A stretch of DNA of 64,000 nt from Mycolicibacterium sp. CBMA 247. GTDB lineage: Bacteria; Actinomycetota; Actinomycetes; Mycobacteriales; Mycobacteriaceae. The stretch spans positions 1,488,001 to 1,552,000 of the forward strand of contig NZ_VTGX01000001.1 of NCBI RefSeq assembly GCF_009729095.1, in the 5' to 3' direction. Below the pieces are notes generated by a model. It saw nothing but the letters and a program-made list of their open reading frames with translations, had not been told where the DNA came from and searched no databases. A program made the position numbers and the translations under genes. Below are positions 16,823-25,342 of this stretch, piece by piece; within the stretch, counting starts at the first letter, position 1; each line of letters opens with the position of its first letter.

Positions 16823-16971
16823 GTCGACTCCCTTGTCGGATAAGGCTTTTCGAATTTCTTCCGGCGTTCGTGCCGGCGTTGAAATAAGAATGCGCCCCAT
16901 CGACCCGCGGCAGTATCGACCGACCGGCCCATCCACCGGACGAATCCCATGTCCCCCGATCGGTGGAACGA
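16610..16971 (-). repeat. 362-bp duplication, copy 2 (gene plus leader)
   Basis: Ungapped partner of 9463-9824. The leader hairpin is kept with one weakened pair (CCGGCA-CGAA-CGCCGG), and the distal palindrome has one change (CCCCCGATCGGTGG, 16953-16966). The repeat ends sharply at both borders. Confidence 0.85.
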
Positions 16972-17061
16972 GTCAGTTGTCACCTACCGGCCACCAAAAT
17001 TCCGCCCTACGTACCCCCCGATCCCATTTAGGATCAGCAAACAGATCCAAAGGGGGACCTG

Positions 17062-17730
17062 ATGAGCATTGCTGCGAAAAGGGCAGTGACCGGCCTGGCG
17101 CTGTGCGCGGCCCTGCTCACCGCCTGCACCCCCACCATCCCCGATTCCGACGGCCCACACGTCGATGTCCTGGGCAGCATGATGGCCAGCGAGTCCGAGA
17201 TCAACACCCTGATGAACGCCAAGGTTCGGCCCAAGACCGCGCTGCGCACCCCGATGACGAACGTCAACTACGAGCCCGTGTCCCGACCGGAATGCATGGT
17301 TGTCATCGGCAACGCGATGGAGTGGGTGTACGGCGACAGCGGCTACCGCGAGTTCCGCGAAACCCAGCTCGCCGATGACGCCGACACCGTGGAAGTCGAC
17401 CAGGCCGTTGCCAGATTCGACAATCCGACGGCAGCCCAGGCCATGGTGGCCCGCACCGTCGACGTCTGGCGCCGCTGCGGCAACGACACCCTGACGTACA
17501 GCTACGACGGCGGCAAGACCCGGTACGCCCGCCGGATGGATGCCCCGACGGTGCTCGACGGTGTCGATGTGACGCGTGACGAGCCCGTGGATGTCACCGA
17601 CCGCATCAACCACCGCGCGATCCTGTCCGTCGACAACCTCGTCGTCGACCTGCGGATCAGCGGACACGACGTCACCGACCGGCAGACCGTGCAACTCGCC
17701 AGGATCATCGCCGGCCGCAACGCACTCTGA
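17062..17730 (+). CDS. Lipoprotein with PknH-type sensor domain
   Basis: 222 aa, ATG at 17062 after AAAGGGGGACC. The signal peptide ends in the lipobox LLTAC (Cys22), so the protein should be lipid-anchored outside the membrane. The rest resembles the extracellular PknH_C-like sensor domain: an early VDVLGSMMASESEINTLM motif, paired cysteines (PECMV and WRRCG), and a final INHRAILSVDNLVVDLRISG. In PknH that domain binds an unknown ligand; here it is free of any kinase. A truncated relative lies at 20677-20850 with a similar 5' flank. Confidence 0.8.
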   Translation: MSIAAKRAVTGLALCAALLTACTPTIPDSDGPHVDVLGSMMASESEINTLMNAKVRPKTALRTPMTNVNYEPVSRPECMVVIGNAMEWVYGDSGYREFRETQLADDADTVEVDQAVARFDNPTAAQAMVARTVDVWRRCGNDTLTYSYDGGKTRYARRMDAPTVLDGVDVTRDEPVDVTDRINHRAILSVDNLVVDLRISGHDVTDRQTVQLARIIAGRNAL

Positions 17731-17796
17731 CTGCGGCATTCGACCACCACCACGACCCGGCCTACCCTGGCAGTAGGTAGAGCTAGGACGACGAGC

Positions 17797-18585
17797 ATGG
17801 CCGACAGCGCTGTGAATCAAGGGATCCCGGGGCGTTCCCCCGACGAGCGGAAGGGACGCGTGACCCGAAAGGCCCGACGTACTCCACGGGTGACGCACAG
17901 GGGCCCGCGGGTTGCGCAGACCGCCGCCGTCATCAAAGACACCCTGTTCGCCGACGTTTCGGAGTGGCAGCCGGTGGTCGACGACAGCTATCCCTACCCC
18001 GTCCTGTCGATCCGGGTCAGCGACGGCACTTACAGTGACCACAATTTCGCGGCAAACTACGCCTGGATGCGGAGCGCACTGGATTCCGGGCGGCTGGCGT
18101 TCGGCATCGTCTACACCTACTGCCGGCCCAATTGGCTGGCCAATGCCAACACGGTGCGCTCGATGATCGACGCCAACGGCGGTCTACACCCGCGCATCGC
18201 GCTCATGCTCGACGTCGAGCAGGGCGGTAACCCGCCCGGCGACGGCTCGGATTGGATCAATCGGCTGTACGGGAACCTGGCCGATTACACCGGAGACCGC
18301 GCGCGCATCATCGGCTACGGCAACGTCGGCGACCTGAACAGCATGTGGCGCACCAAGCCCAGCGGGATCAGGCACATCATCGCCGCCTACGGCAGCAATC
18401 CGGACTATCCCGGCAAGGTGGCTCACCAGTACACCGACGGGAGCGGGTTCAGCCCCGGATTGCCGCAGGGCGCACCACCATTCGGCAGCTGCGACATGAA
18501 CTCCGCCGACGGCCTCGACCCGGTTCAGTTCGCCGCGGCCTGCGGCATTGCCACCCCGCCATCGCCAGGCACGGAACGAGTCTGA
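17797..18585 (+). CDS. GH25 lysozyme-like domain protein
   Basis: 262 aa with the ATG at 17797; a GTG at 17860 would give a 241-aa product. The basic N-terminal 45 residues precede a fold with DVSEWQPVV, YTYCRPNW, IALMLDVEQGG and IIGYGNVGDLNSMW, ending in HQYTDG and CDMNSADG. These fit the strand-end acidic residues of glycoside hydrolase family 25 (muramidases), also seen in mycobacteriophage lysins. No signal peptide is evident, so export is uncertain. It may be a domesticated phage gene. Confidence 0.7.
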   Translation: MADSAVNQGIPGRSPDERKGRVTRKARRTPRVTHRGPRVAQTAAVIKDTLFADVSEWQPVVDDSYPYPVLSIRVSDGTYSDHNFAANYAWMRSALDSGRLAFGIVYTYCRPNWLANANTVRSMIDANGGLHPRIALMLDVEQGGNPPGDGSDWINRLYGNLADYTGDRARIIGYGNVGDLNSMWRTKPSGIRHIIAAYGSNPDYPGKVAHQYTDGSGFSPGLPQGAPPFGSCDMNSADGLDPVQFAAACGIATPPSPGTERV

Positions 18586-18648
18586 CCGGTGCGGGCCGGT
18601 GCCCCGGTAGCCCGTCGCTCTTCCGGAAATATACTGCGCTGCAATGGA

Positions 18649-18846
18649 TTACAACAGGCCATCAGGCGACATTGACACGGCCCCCACAACGGCGTCTACT
18701 GGGTGTGAAGGGCGCATCACCCGCTGATCGACAGCTTCTCCCTGTTCGACTTTTCTACGGGCACAGGGACCACAGAAGTAACGTTCCTTTTCGGGATCCC
18801 GGTCAGACGGGTGGTGCCGCTCCGAACACCGAGCGCCATCCCGCAT
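18649..18846 (-). CDS. Possible small Cys-containing protein, 65 aa
   Basis: From an ATG at 18844-18846, overlapping the desaturase 3' end out of frame by 44 nt, a frame reads RDPEKERYFCGPCARRKVEQ and stops at 18649. The CxxC flanked by charged residues looks protein-like, but third-position GC is weak and there is no clear ribosome-binding site. It may be a coupled small gene or noise. Confidence 0.25.
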   Translation of the reverse strand: MRDGARCSERHHPSDRDPEKERYFCGPCARRKVEQGEAVDQRVMRPSHPVDAVVGAVSMSPDGLL

Positions 18847-19948
18847 CAGGCACCGCGAGGGTGAAGATCGTCCGCAGAGTCTGCAGGTACTGTCGGGTGA
18901 GCGGCCCGCTGGTGTAGGGAAGGTCGTATTTCTCGCACAATGCGCGCACCCGCAAGCTGACCTCTGCCAAGCGATTGCTGGGCAGGTCCGGGAACAAGTG
19001 GTGCTCGATCTGATAGCACAGGTTTCCACTTGAAAATGCCAGCACCGGACCGGCTTTGAAATTCGCCGCGCCCAGCATCTGCCGGAGGTACCACTCGCCG
19101 CGGCTCTCATCCTGCAGTGTTTCCGGGCCGAACCTCTCCGCGCCGTCCGGAAAATGCCCGCAGAAGATCACCAGGTACGCCCACAGATTGCGCAGCAGGT
19201 TCGCGCCCAGATTCGCGACAAGGGTCCGCTTCCAGCGCCGCAGGCTCAGCGCCGGCAGGATTACGTAATCCTTGGTGAGCTGCCGCCCGACCTTGGCGTG
19301 TAACTCCTGCCGCGCGGCTTTCTTACCGTCTTCGGTGGCCGCCCGGTCCCGGGCGGAGTAGAAGTCGTGCAGGGCTATGCCCCATTCGAAGATGAGGGCC
19401 AACAGCACATTTCGCAGTGGCTGTACCAGATGCTGAGGTTCCCATTGCTGGTCGCGGCTCATCCGGAGGATGCCGAAGCCGAGGTCGTCGTCCACGCCCA
19501 GCACGTTGCTGAACACGTGATGGTGGTAGTTGTGCGAATACCGCCACTGCGCCGACGGGCCCACCATGTCCCACTCCCAGGTGGTGGAGTGAATCTCGGG
19601 ATCGTTCATCCAGTCCCATTGGCCATGACAGACGTTGTGCCCGATCTCCATGTTCTCAACGGATTTCGCGTAGGCCAGCAAAGCCGTCCCGACCAGCAAG
19701 CCGGCCTTGGACCGAGTGCCCGCGATCAGCAGCCGTGCCGCCACGTCGAGCGCGCGCTGGAACACGATGACGCGCCGAATGTAGGCGGCGTCCCGCGCAC
19801 CGAGGGACTCCTCGATGTCGCTGCGGATGGCGTCGAGCTCGGCCCCGATCGCGTCGATGTCCGCGCGGGTCAACTTCGCGTATGCGGCGATATCTCTGAT
19901 TGTCAGTGTTCCCGGTCCGTCTGTGTGCGGCGGCATGGTCCGGGCCAC
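18803..19948 (-). CDS. DesA3-like membrane fatty acid desaturase
   Basis: 381 aa with the GTG at 19946-19948, or 377 aa from an ATG at 19934-19936. The three histidine boxes of di-iron acyl desaturases are intact: HNVCHGQ, SHNYHHH and QIEHHLFP. WDWMNDPEIHSTTWEWDM between the first two is characteristic of the DesA3 (Rv3229c) group, which makes oleic acid from stearoyl-CoA. No oxidoreductase partner like Rv3230c lies beside it, and the C-terminus is shorter than in DesA3, so it is probably a paralogue with a separate role. Hydrophobic segments put it in the membrane. Confidence 0.88.
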   Translation of the reverse strand: MARTMPPHTDGPGTLTIRDIAAYAKLTRADIDAIGAELDAIRSDIEESLGARDAAYIRRVIVFQRALDVAARLLIAGTRSKAGLLVGTALLAYAKSVENMEIGHNVCHGQWDWMNDPEIHSTTWEWDMVGPSAQWRYSHNYHHHVFSNVLGVDDDLGFGILRMSRDQQWEPQHLVQPLRNVLLALIFEWGIALHDFYSARDRAATEDGKKAARQELHAKVGRQLTKDYVILPALSLRRWKRTLVANLGANLLRNLWAYLVIFCGHFPDGAERFGPETLQDESRGEWYLRQMLGAANFKAGPVLAFSSGNLCYQIEHHLFPDLPSNRLAEVSLRVRALCEKYDLPYTSGPLTRQYLQTLRTIFTLAVPDAGWRSVFGAAPPV

Positions 19949-20475
19949 CTGAGTGAGAGTGCCTTCAGCCTAGGTGCCAATCCGGATCCCTGCCACACGC
20001 GAGGTCGATGCACCAGACGGCAGCGCTGGCGCGTGAGGGTCTCAGACCGGATCGGCGTCATGGGGCGGCTGCGGTTCGTCCCGTGACCAGGCGCAGGATG
20101 GACGGCGCGTTCACAGCGAACCCGACGCACTGCCCGCGCGAGACCCTTCCGTGACGGTCTCAGGGGTGGATGAATCTTTCGAATCCTCAGCATCTTTCGG
20201 CCTCGACGGTCCCATATCCGCGTGGTTGCCCCGAGCACGTCAAGACCGACACGTATGAACTGAACCGAATTTCGCGATACCGCAGGAAAACTCGTTGCTT
20301 CCGCGAGCGCTTGGATCGATTGTGCCTGATGACGGGATCCGGGCCAGAACCTTAGTCAACGCCGCACCACCGGCGTTGTCAACCGCGCCGACCTGCATCG
20401 TTGCCGCATCGCCGACCCTGCGCGTACGGTCGAGGAACCGGGACCGACACAGGCCCCCACATCTAAGGGGCCGAT
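19949..20475. other. 527-nt gap with no recognisable gene
   Basis: Only short frames without ribosome-binding sites or domain-like sequence are present. GC falls around 20170-20300. The motif GGTCTCAG occurs twice (about 20037 and 20156). Promoters for the desaturase and for the small basic gene must lie here, but I cannot place them. Confidence 0.4.
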
Positions 20476-20610
20476 ATGGCCGACAAATCGCCGCGACAGA
20501 GCATGACCAAGAAGTCGGGCAAATCCCTCAAAGAAAAGCGCGCCGCGAAGCGCGACAAAGCCGGTAATCCGTCGTCCACGGACGACGTCCTGCATCACAA
20601 GAAACGCTAG
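20476..20610 (+). CDS. Small basic protein, 44 aa
   Basis: The ATG at 20476 opens MADKSPRQSMTKKSGKSLKE and the protein ends HHKKR at 20608-20610. It is very lysine-rich and hydrophilic, probably disordered. I recall nearly identical N-termini in short actinobacterial proteins of unknown function. AAGGGGCC lies upstream as a possible ribosome-binding site. Confidence 0.7.
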   Translation: MADKSPRQSMTKKSGKSLKEKRAAKRDKAGNPSSTDDVLHHKKR

Positions 20611-20633
20611 ATCTCTTTCGACCCCGAACCTGA

Positions 20634-20672
20634 CCCCCTGAGCATTCATGATCAGCAAACAGGTTCAGGGGG
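20634..20672 (+). promoter_or_regulatory. Inverted repeat covering a ribosome-binding site
   Basis: CCCCCTGA (20634-20641) and TCAGGGGG (20665-20672) could pair around a 23-nt loop. The right arm is the ribosome-binding site of the short lipoprotein gene at 20677. It may act as a terminator for the preceding small gene or mask the site. Confidence 0.35.
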
Positions 20673-20676
20673 TTCC

Positions 20677-20850
20677 ATGGGCGTTCGGTGGGCGACAATC
20701 ACGGCCATTGCACTAGCGGGTGCCGCCCTCAGCGGCTGCACCCGGGAAGCGCAGGACTCCGGCGGCGCGCACGTCGACGTCCTGGGCAGGTCTGACGCCG
20801 AGTCCAGCGACGCAGCGACCGCGAAAACCCTTAGTGGAAAGCCCCATTGA
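20677..20850 (+). pseudogene. Truncated paralogue of the sensor lipoprotein
   Basis: 57 codons. The ATG at 20677 follows a strong AGGGGG. The signal peptide ends in LSGC (lipobox), and the mature start reads SGGAHVDVLGRSDAE, parallel to DSDGPHVDVLGSMMASE in the 222-residue lipoprotein at 17062. The upstream sequence GATCAGCAAACAG is shared as well. The frame stops at 20848-20850, inside the 3' end of the convergent kinase gene, so most of the sensor domain is gone. Lipobox and start signals look functional, so a tiny lipopeptide may still be made. Confidence 0.6.
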
Positions 20851-22639
20851 TCACCGGCTGAGTGATCATGCCCTTCTCCACACCCCACATGGTGGCGACG
20901 GTGCGGTATTCCCCGGAGTCCATCACGTGCTCCAGCGCCAGCCGTAACGACTCGGCCAAACCGGACCCCTTCGCCACCGGCCAGCCGTAGAGCGCGGAGT
21001 CGAACACCTCACCGGCGGGCTCCAAGGCGCCGCCGCTGAGCTTGATCGCGAATCCGGCCACAGGTGAATCCGCCGTCATGGCGTCGATTTCGCCGGCGAT
21101 CAGCGCAGCCGTCACCTCGTCCTGATGCATGCGCACCACTTCCTGGATGGGCGGCAACCCGGCCGCCACGCAGGCGTCGGATTTGGCCGGGATCTCCTGG
21201 GTCTGCTGAATCGTGCTGTGGGCCACGCCTACTCGCAGCCCGCACGCCGAACCCGGGTCGGCCGACGATCCGGTCCGCCGCGCCCACAGCGTGCCCGCCT
21301 GGAAGTAGGTGACGAAATCGGCCTGCTCCTCCCGGTCGGCCGTATCGGTGATCGAGGACATGCCCACGTTGAAGTTGCCGTCCCGCACCGAGGGCAGGAT
21401 CCCCTCGAAACCGGTCTCGCGGAAGTCGGGCACCAAGCCCATCGTGCGCGTCACGGCCTTCATCAGATCGACGTCGAACCCGACGATCTCGCCGCCGGAA
21501 TTCTTGAACTCATTGGGCGCGTAGGGCACAGTCACCCCGATCACCAGGCGGCCGGAGTCGCGGATCTCAGACGGCACCGTCTGCGCAATCTTGTCCACCG
21601 CGCCCGTCACCGCCTGCACCGGACCGGACCCGGCTGAATCAGCCAGATTCGCAACACGCCCCGAGCCGCCGGCGCGCAGCTGCCACACGCCCACCGCGCA
21701 CAGCGCCGCCACCAGAACCGTCGCCCCCACAATCACGGCCACCTTCTTGGACACCCGCACCCGGGCCGGCACCCGCCGCGCCGAATGCCGCCCCGACCGT
21801 CCGGTGGTGCGCACCGGCATCGAAAACGCCGCCAGCGCGGCCCGCGCCGCCGCCGCCAGGTCCCCCGCACTCTGATAGCGCTTGGACGGCTTCTTGGCCA
21901 TCCCCTTGGCGATCACCTCGTCGAAGGCCGCCAGCCGCGGGTCCTTCTCGGAGGCCCGCGGCGCCGGGGACACCATGTGCCCGGCGATCTGCTGCTCGAG
22001 GCTGTCGGCCGGATAAGGACGTTCGCCGGTGAGACATTCGTAGAGCACACACGCCAACGCGTAGATGTCCGAACGCGGATCGACCTTGCCGGCGTCGAAC
22101 CGTTCCGGGGCCATGTAGGCCAGCGTGCCCAGGGTGCTGCCCGCGGTGGTCATGCCCGAATCACCCGCAGTGCGAGCCAGCCCGAAATCGATCAGGTAGA
22201 CGAAGTCGTTGTCGGCGATCAGGATGTTCGACGGTTTGACGTCACGGTGGGTCAGCCCGGCCTGGTGCGCGCCGTCCAGCGCCTCGGCCACCTGCTCGAT
22301 CATGCCGACCACGAACGCCGGGTCCAGCGGCTTGCCGGTCTTGGTGAGCATGGCGCCGAGGTTGCGTCCCTCGATCAACCGCATGTCCAGATAGAGCCGG
22401 CCGTCGATCTCGCCGTATCCGTGGATCGGCACCACGTGCGGATTGCTCACCCCGGCCGCGGCGTGCGATTCCCTGCGGAACCGTTCCTGGAAAGTGGCGT
22501 CCTGGGCCAGGTGCGGCGGCAGCACCTTGAGCGCGACGATGCGGTCGGTGTCGGCGTCGTAGGCCTGATAGACCTCGCCCATCCCGCCCCGGCCGATCAG
22601 CTTTTGCAGCTGATAGTGCCCGAATGGTGTCGCATCCAC
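20831..22639 (-). CDS. Ser/Thr protein kinase with solute-binding-protein sensor domain
   Basis: 602 aa, GTG start after GAGGAG. Residues 1-275 form a complete Hanks-type kinase: GRGGMG (16-21), Lys38, HRDVKPSN (131-138), DFG (151-153), GTLAYMAPER (171-180). A basic juxtamembrane stretch leads to one membrane helix (about 296-318). Residues about 360-595 match an extracellular family-3 amino-acid-binding protein (GRLVIGVTVPYAPNEF, GFDVDLMKAV, SITDTADREEQADF). The chimaera should sense a small solute outside and phosphorylate inside. It is not one of the standard Pkn kinases I know from M. tuberculosis. It is divergent from the membrane protein gene at 22872. Confidence 0.9.
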   Translation of the reverse strand: MDATPFGHYQLQKLIGRGGMGEVYQAYDADTDRIVALKVLPPHLAQDATFQERFRRESHAAAGVSNPHVVPIHGYGEIDGRLYLDMRLIEGRNLGAMLTKTGKPLDPAFVVGMIEQVAEALDGAHQAGLTHRDVKPSNILIADNDFVYLIDFGLARTAGDSGMTTAGSTLGTLAYMAPERFDAGKVDPRSDIYALACVLYECLTGERPYPADSLEQQIAGHMVSPAPRASEKDPRLAAFDEVIAKGMAKKPSKRYQSAGDLAAAARAALAAFSMPVRTTGRSGRHSARRVPARVRVSKKVAVIVGATVLVAALCAVGVWQLRAGGSGRVANLADSAGSGPVQAVTGAVDKIAQTVPSEIRDSGRLVIGVTVPYAPNEFKNSGGEIVGFDVDLMKAVTRTMGLVPDFRETGFEGILPSVRDGNFNVGMSSITDTADREEQADFVTYFQAGTLWARRTGSSADPGSACGLRVGVAHSTIQQTQEIPAKSDACVAAGLPPIQEVVRMHQDEVTAALIAGEIDAMTADSPVAGFAIKLSGGALEPAGEVFDSALYGWPVAKGSGLAESLRLALEHVMDSGEYRTVATMWGVEKGMITQPVINGAFH

Positions 22640-22871
22640 CGTTAACTCCTCGGGAGCGGCCTATTCGGCATCGGCATGTCGATCGAAGTTACATCACGTT
22701 GCGCGCGGGTGACGGCCTAGATCACACCACACCGGCAAAAATTGTCGCCCGCGGTGACCAGTGAGACCGGTGTGAATTCGTGACGGTGCAGATCGCCACC
22801 AAATGCCGATATCGGCAACCGATCCGGCTACCTTGGTCGCGGGCTTGATAGCGGGCTGGGAAAGGGGGAAC

Positions 22872-25247
22872 ATGCGCGTTGACGGACGGGACATCACCGT
22901 CACCGGCAGCCTCCTGCAACCGTTGACCCGACGCACCAACGACATCCTGCGCCTGGCTCTGGCCGCGATCTTCCTGGCCACCGTCGTCACCAGCTCGCTG
23001 ATCACCCGCTACGAGTGGGTGGCACTGGAGAAATCGATCTCCGAGATCGTCGGCGTGCTGACCCCCACCCAGTCGAACCTGGTCTACCTGGCCTACGGCA
23101 TCGCGATCCTGGCCCTGCCGTTCGTCATCCTGGTCAGCCTGGTCCTGGGACGGCAGTGGAAACTGCTCGGCGCCTACGCGGCCGCGGCGCTGATCACCAT
23201 GCTGTCGCTGTCGATCACCGCCAACGGCATCGCAGCCCCCAAATGGCATTTCGATCTCTCCGACCGGCTCAGCTCCCAGCTGTCGCAGTTCCTCGACGAC
23301 CCGCGCTGGATCGGCATGCTGGCCGCGGTGCTGACGGTATCCGGGCCGTGGCTGTCGCGTCGGCTGCGCCGCTGGTGGTGGACGCTGCTGCTGGCATTCG
23401 TGCCGATCCATCTGGTGGTCAGCGCCGTGGTGCCGGCCCGGTCACTGCTGGGCCTGGCCGCGGGCTGGTTCATCGGCGCCCTGGTGGTGTGGATCGTCGG
23501 CACCCCGGCACTGGAGGTCCCGCTCGACGGCGCGGTGCGCGCCCTGGCCCGGCGCGGGTTCGTGGTGTCGTCGCTCAACGTCGTGCGACCCGCCGGGGCC
23601 GGCCCGTTGATGCTCGACGCCGCTTCCCCGGATCCCGACTCCAGCGCCGTGGTCGAGCTCTACGGACCCAACCAACGCAGCGGCGGCGCGGTGCGGCAGG
23701 TATGGCGCAAGATGCGGCTGCGCTCGAATGAGACGGCACCCCTGCAGACCTCGATGCGCCGGGCCGTCGAGCACCGGGCATTGATGGCCATCGCCATCGG
23801 TGACCTCGGTCTGGCCAGCACCTCGACCATGTCGGTGGCCGCCCTCGACCGCGGCTGGACGCTGTACGCGCACAACCGCAAACGCGGCATCCCGCTGGAC
23901 CAGTGCACCCACGAGACCGCCGTCGGGCGAGTGTGGAATGCGTTGCGCACCCTGCACGACCACCAGATCTCCCACGGCGACCTGCGCAGCAAGGAGATCA
24001 CCGTCGATGAGGGCACGCTGTTGTTCAGCGGGTTCGGCAGCGCCGAATACGGCGCCACCGACGCACAATTGCAATCCGACATCGCCCAATTGCTGGTCAC
24101 CACGACGGCGCTGTACAGCCCGCAGTCGGCGGTGCACGCGGCGATCGAGACATTCGGCCGCGATGCGGTGCTCACCGCGTCACGCCGGCTGACCAAGGCT
24201 GCCCTGCCGGCTCGGGTGCGCGCGGCCATTCCCGACGCCAAAGAAATGATGGCCGCCGCCCGCGACGAGGTGAAACGCCAGACGGGCGCCGATCAGATCC
24301 AGGCCGAGACCATCACCCGGTTCACCCGAACGCAGGTGATCCAGCTGGTACTGCTGGTGGCCCTGGTCTATGTCGCCTACCCGTTCATCAGCACGGTGCC
24401 GACGTTCTTCTCCGAACTGCGCACGGTGAACTGGTCGTGGGCACTGCTCGGGCTGACCGTCTCCGCGTTGACCTATGTGGGTGCCGCGGCCGCGCTGTGG
24501 GCCTGCGCCGACGGCCTGGTGAGTTTCCGCAACCTGTCGATCATGCAGGTGGCCAACACCTTTGCCGCCACCACCACACCCGCCGGGGTCGGCGGCCTGG
24601 CACTGAGCACCCGGTTCCTGCAGAGGGGCGGGCTGAGCACGGTGCGTGCCACCGCCGCGGTGGCACTGCAACAGTCCGTGCAGGTGATCGTGCACGTGAT
24701 CCTGCTGATCTTCTTCAGCACCGTGGCCGGAGCCTCGGCCGACCTGTCACATTTCGTGCCGAGTGCCACGATCCTGTACCTGATCGCCGGCCTCGCGCTC
24801 GGACTCATCGGCGCCTTTTTGGCCGTGCCCACACTGCGGGGCTGGCTGGCCTCCTCGGTGCGGCCCAAGCTCAAAGAGGTCACCGACGACCTGATCAAGC
24901 TGGCCCGCGAACCGCAGCGACTGGCGCTGATCGTGTTGGGCGCGGCGGGTACGACCCTCGGGGCGGCCCTGGCGCTGTGGGCCAGCGTCGAGGCGTTCGG
25001 CGGGACCACCTCATTCGTCACCGTCACGGTCGTGACCATGGTCGGCGGCACCCTGGCCTCGGCGGCCCCCACCCCCGGCGGTGTTGGTGCGGTCGAGGCG
25101 GCCCTGATCGGTGGTCTGGCAGCCTTCGGTGTGCCCGCCGCGATCGCGGTGCCCGCGGTGCTGCTCTACCGGGTCCTGACCTGCTGGCTGCCGGTGTTCA
25201 TCGGCTGGCCGGTGATGCGCTGGCTTACCAAGCACGAGATGATCTGA
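22872..25247 (+). CDS. LPG-synthase-like (UPF0104) membrane protein with kinase-like middle
   Basis: 791 aa. The ATG at 22872 is chosen for its AAAGGGGGAAC ribosome-binding site; an earlier ATG at 22803 has none. It has six or so N-terminal helices (20-210), then a soluble region (about 215-460) with kinase-like traces: TLHDHQISHGDLRSKEI resembles an HxD loop and LLFSGFGSAEYG a degenerate DFG. The C-terminal half is an AglD/YbhN-type UPF0104 domain with TTTPAGVGGLALSTRFLQRG and SAAPTPGGVGAVE. That domain flips or modifies lipids in MprF relatives. The active-site residues look eroded, so the middle is a probable pseudokinase. Confidence 0.82.
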   Translation: MRVDGRDITVTGSLLQPLTRRTNDILRLALAAIFLATVVTSSLITRYEWVALEKSISEIVGVLTPTQSNLVYLAYGIAILALPFVILVSLVLGRQWKLLGAYAAAALITMLSLSITANGIAAPKWHFDLSDRLSSQLSQFLDDPRWIGMLAAVLTVSGPWLSRRLRRWWWTLLLAFVPIHLVVSAVVPARSLLGLAAGWFIGALVVWIVGTPALEVPLDGAVRALARRGFVVSSLNVVRPAGAGPLMLDAASPDPDSSAVVELYGPNQRSGGAVRQVWRKMRLRSNETAPLQTSMRRAVEHRALMAIAIGDLGLASTSTMSVAALDRGWTLYAHNRKRGIPLDQCTHETAVGRVWNALRTLHDHQISHGDLRSKEITVDEGTLLFSGFGSAEYGATDAQLQSDIAQLLVTTTALYSPQSAVHAAIETFGRDAVLTASRRLTKAALPARVRAAIPDAKEMMAAARDEVKRQTGADQIQAETITRFTRTQVIQLVLLVALVYVAYPFISTVPTFFSELRTVNWSWALLGLTVSALTYVGAAAALWACADGLVSFRNLSIMQVANTFAATTTPAGVGGLALSTRFLQRGGLSTVRATAAVALQQSVQVIVHVILLIFFSTVAGASADLSHFVPSATILYLIAGLALGLIGAFLAVPTLRGWLASSVRPKLKEVTDDLIKLAREPQRLALIVLGAAGTTLGAALALWASVEAFGGTTSFVTVTVVTMVGGTLASAAPTPGGVGAVEAALIGGLAAFGVPAAIAVPAVLLYRVLTCWLPVFIGWPVMRWLTKHEMI

Positions 25248-25342
25248 GCCCCTTTTCTCGGGCCCGCGTCAATACATTTCCGACGCCCGCGTCGATATTT
25301 CGTGGCACCGGCGACCCCGGTGAAGTGCCATGATGATCTGTC

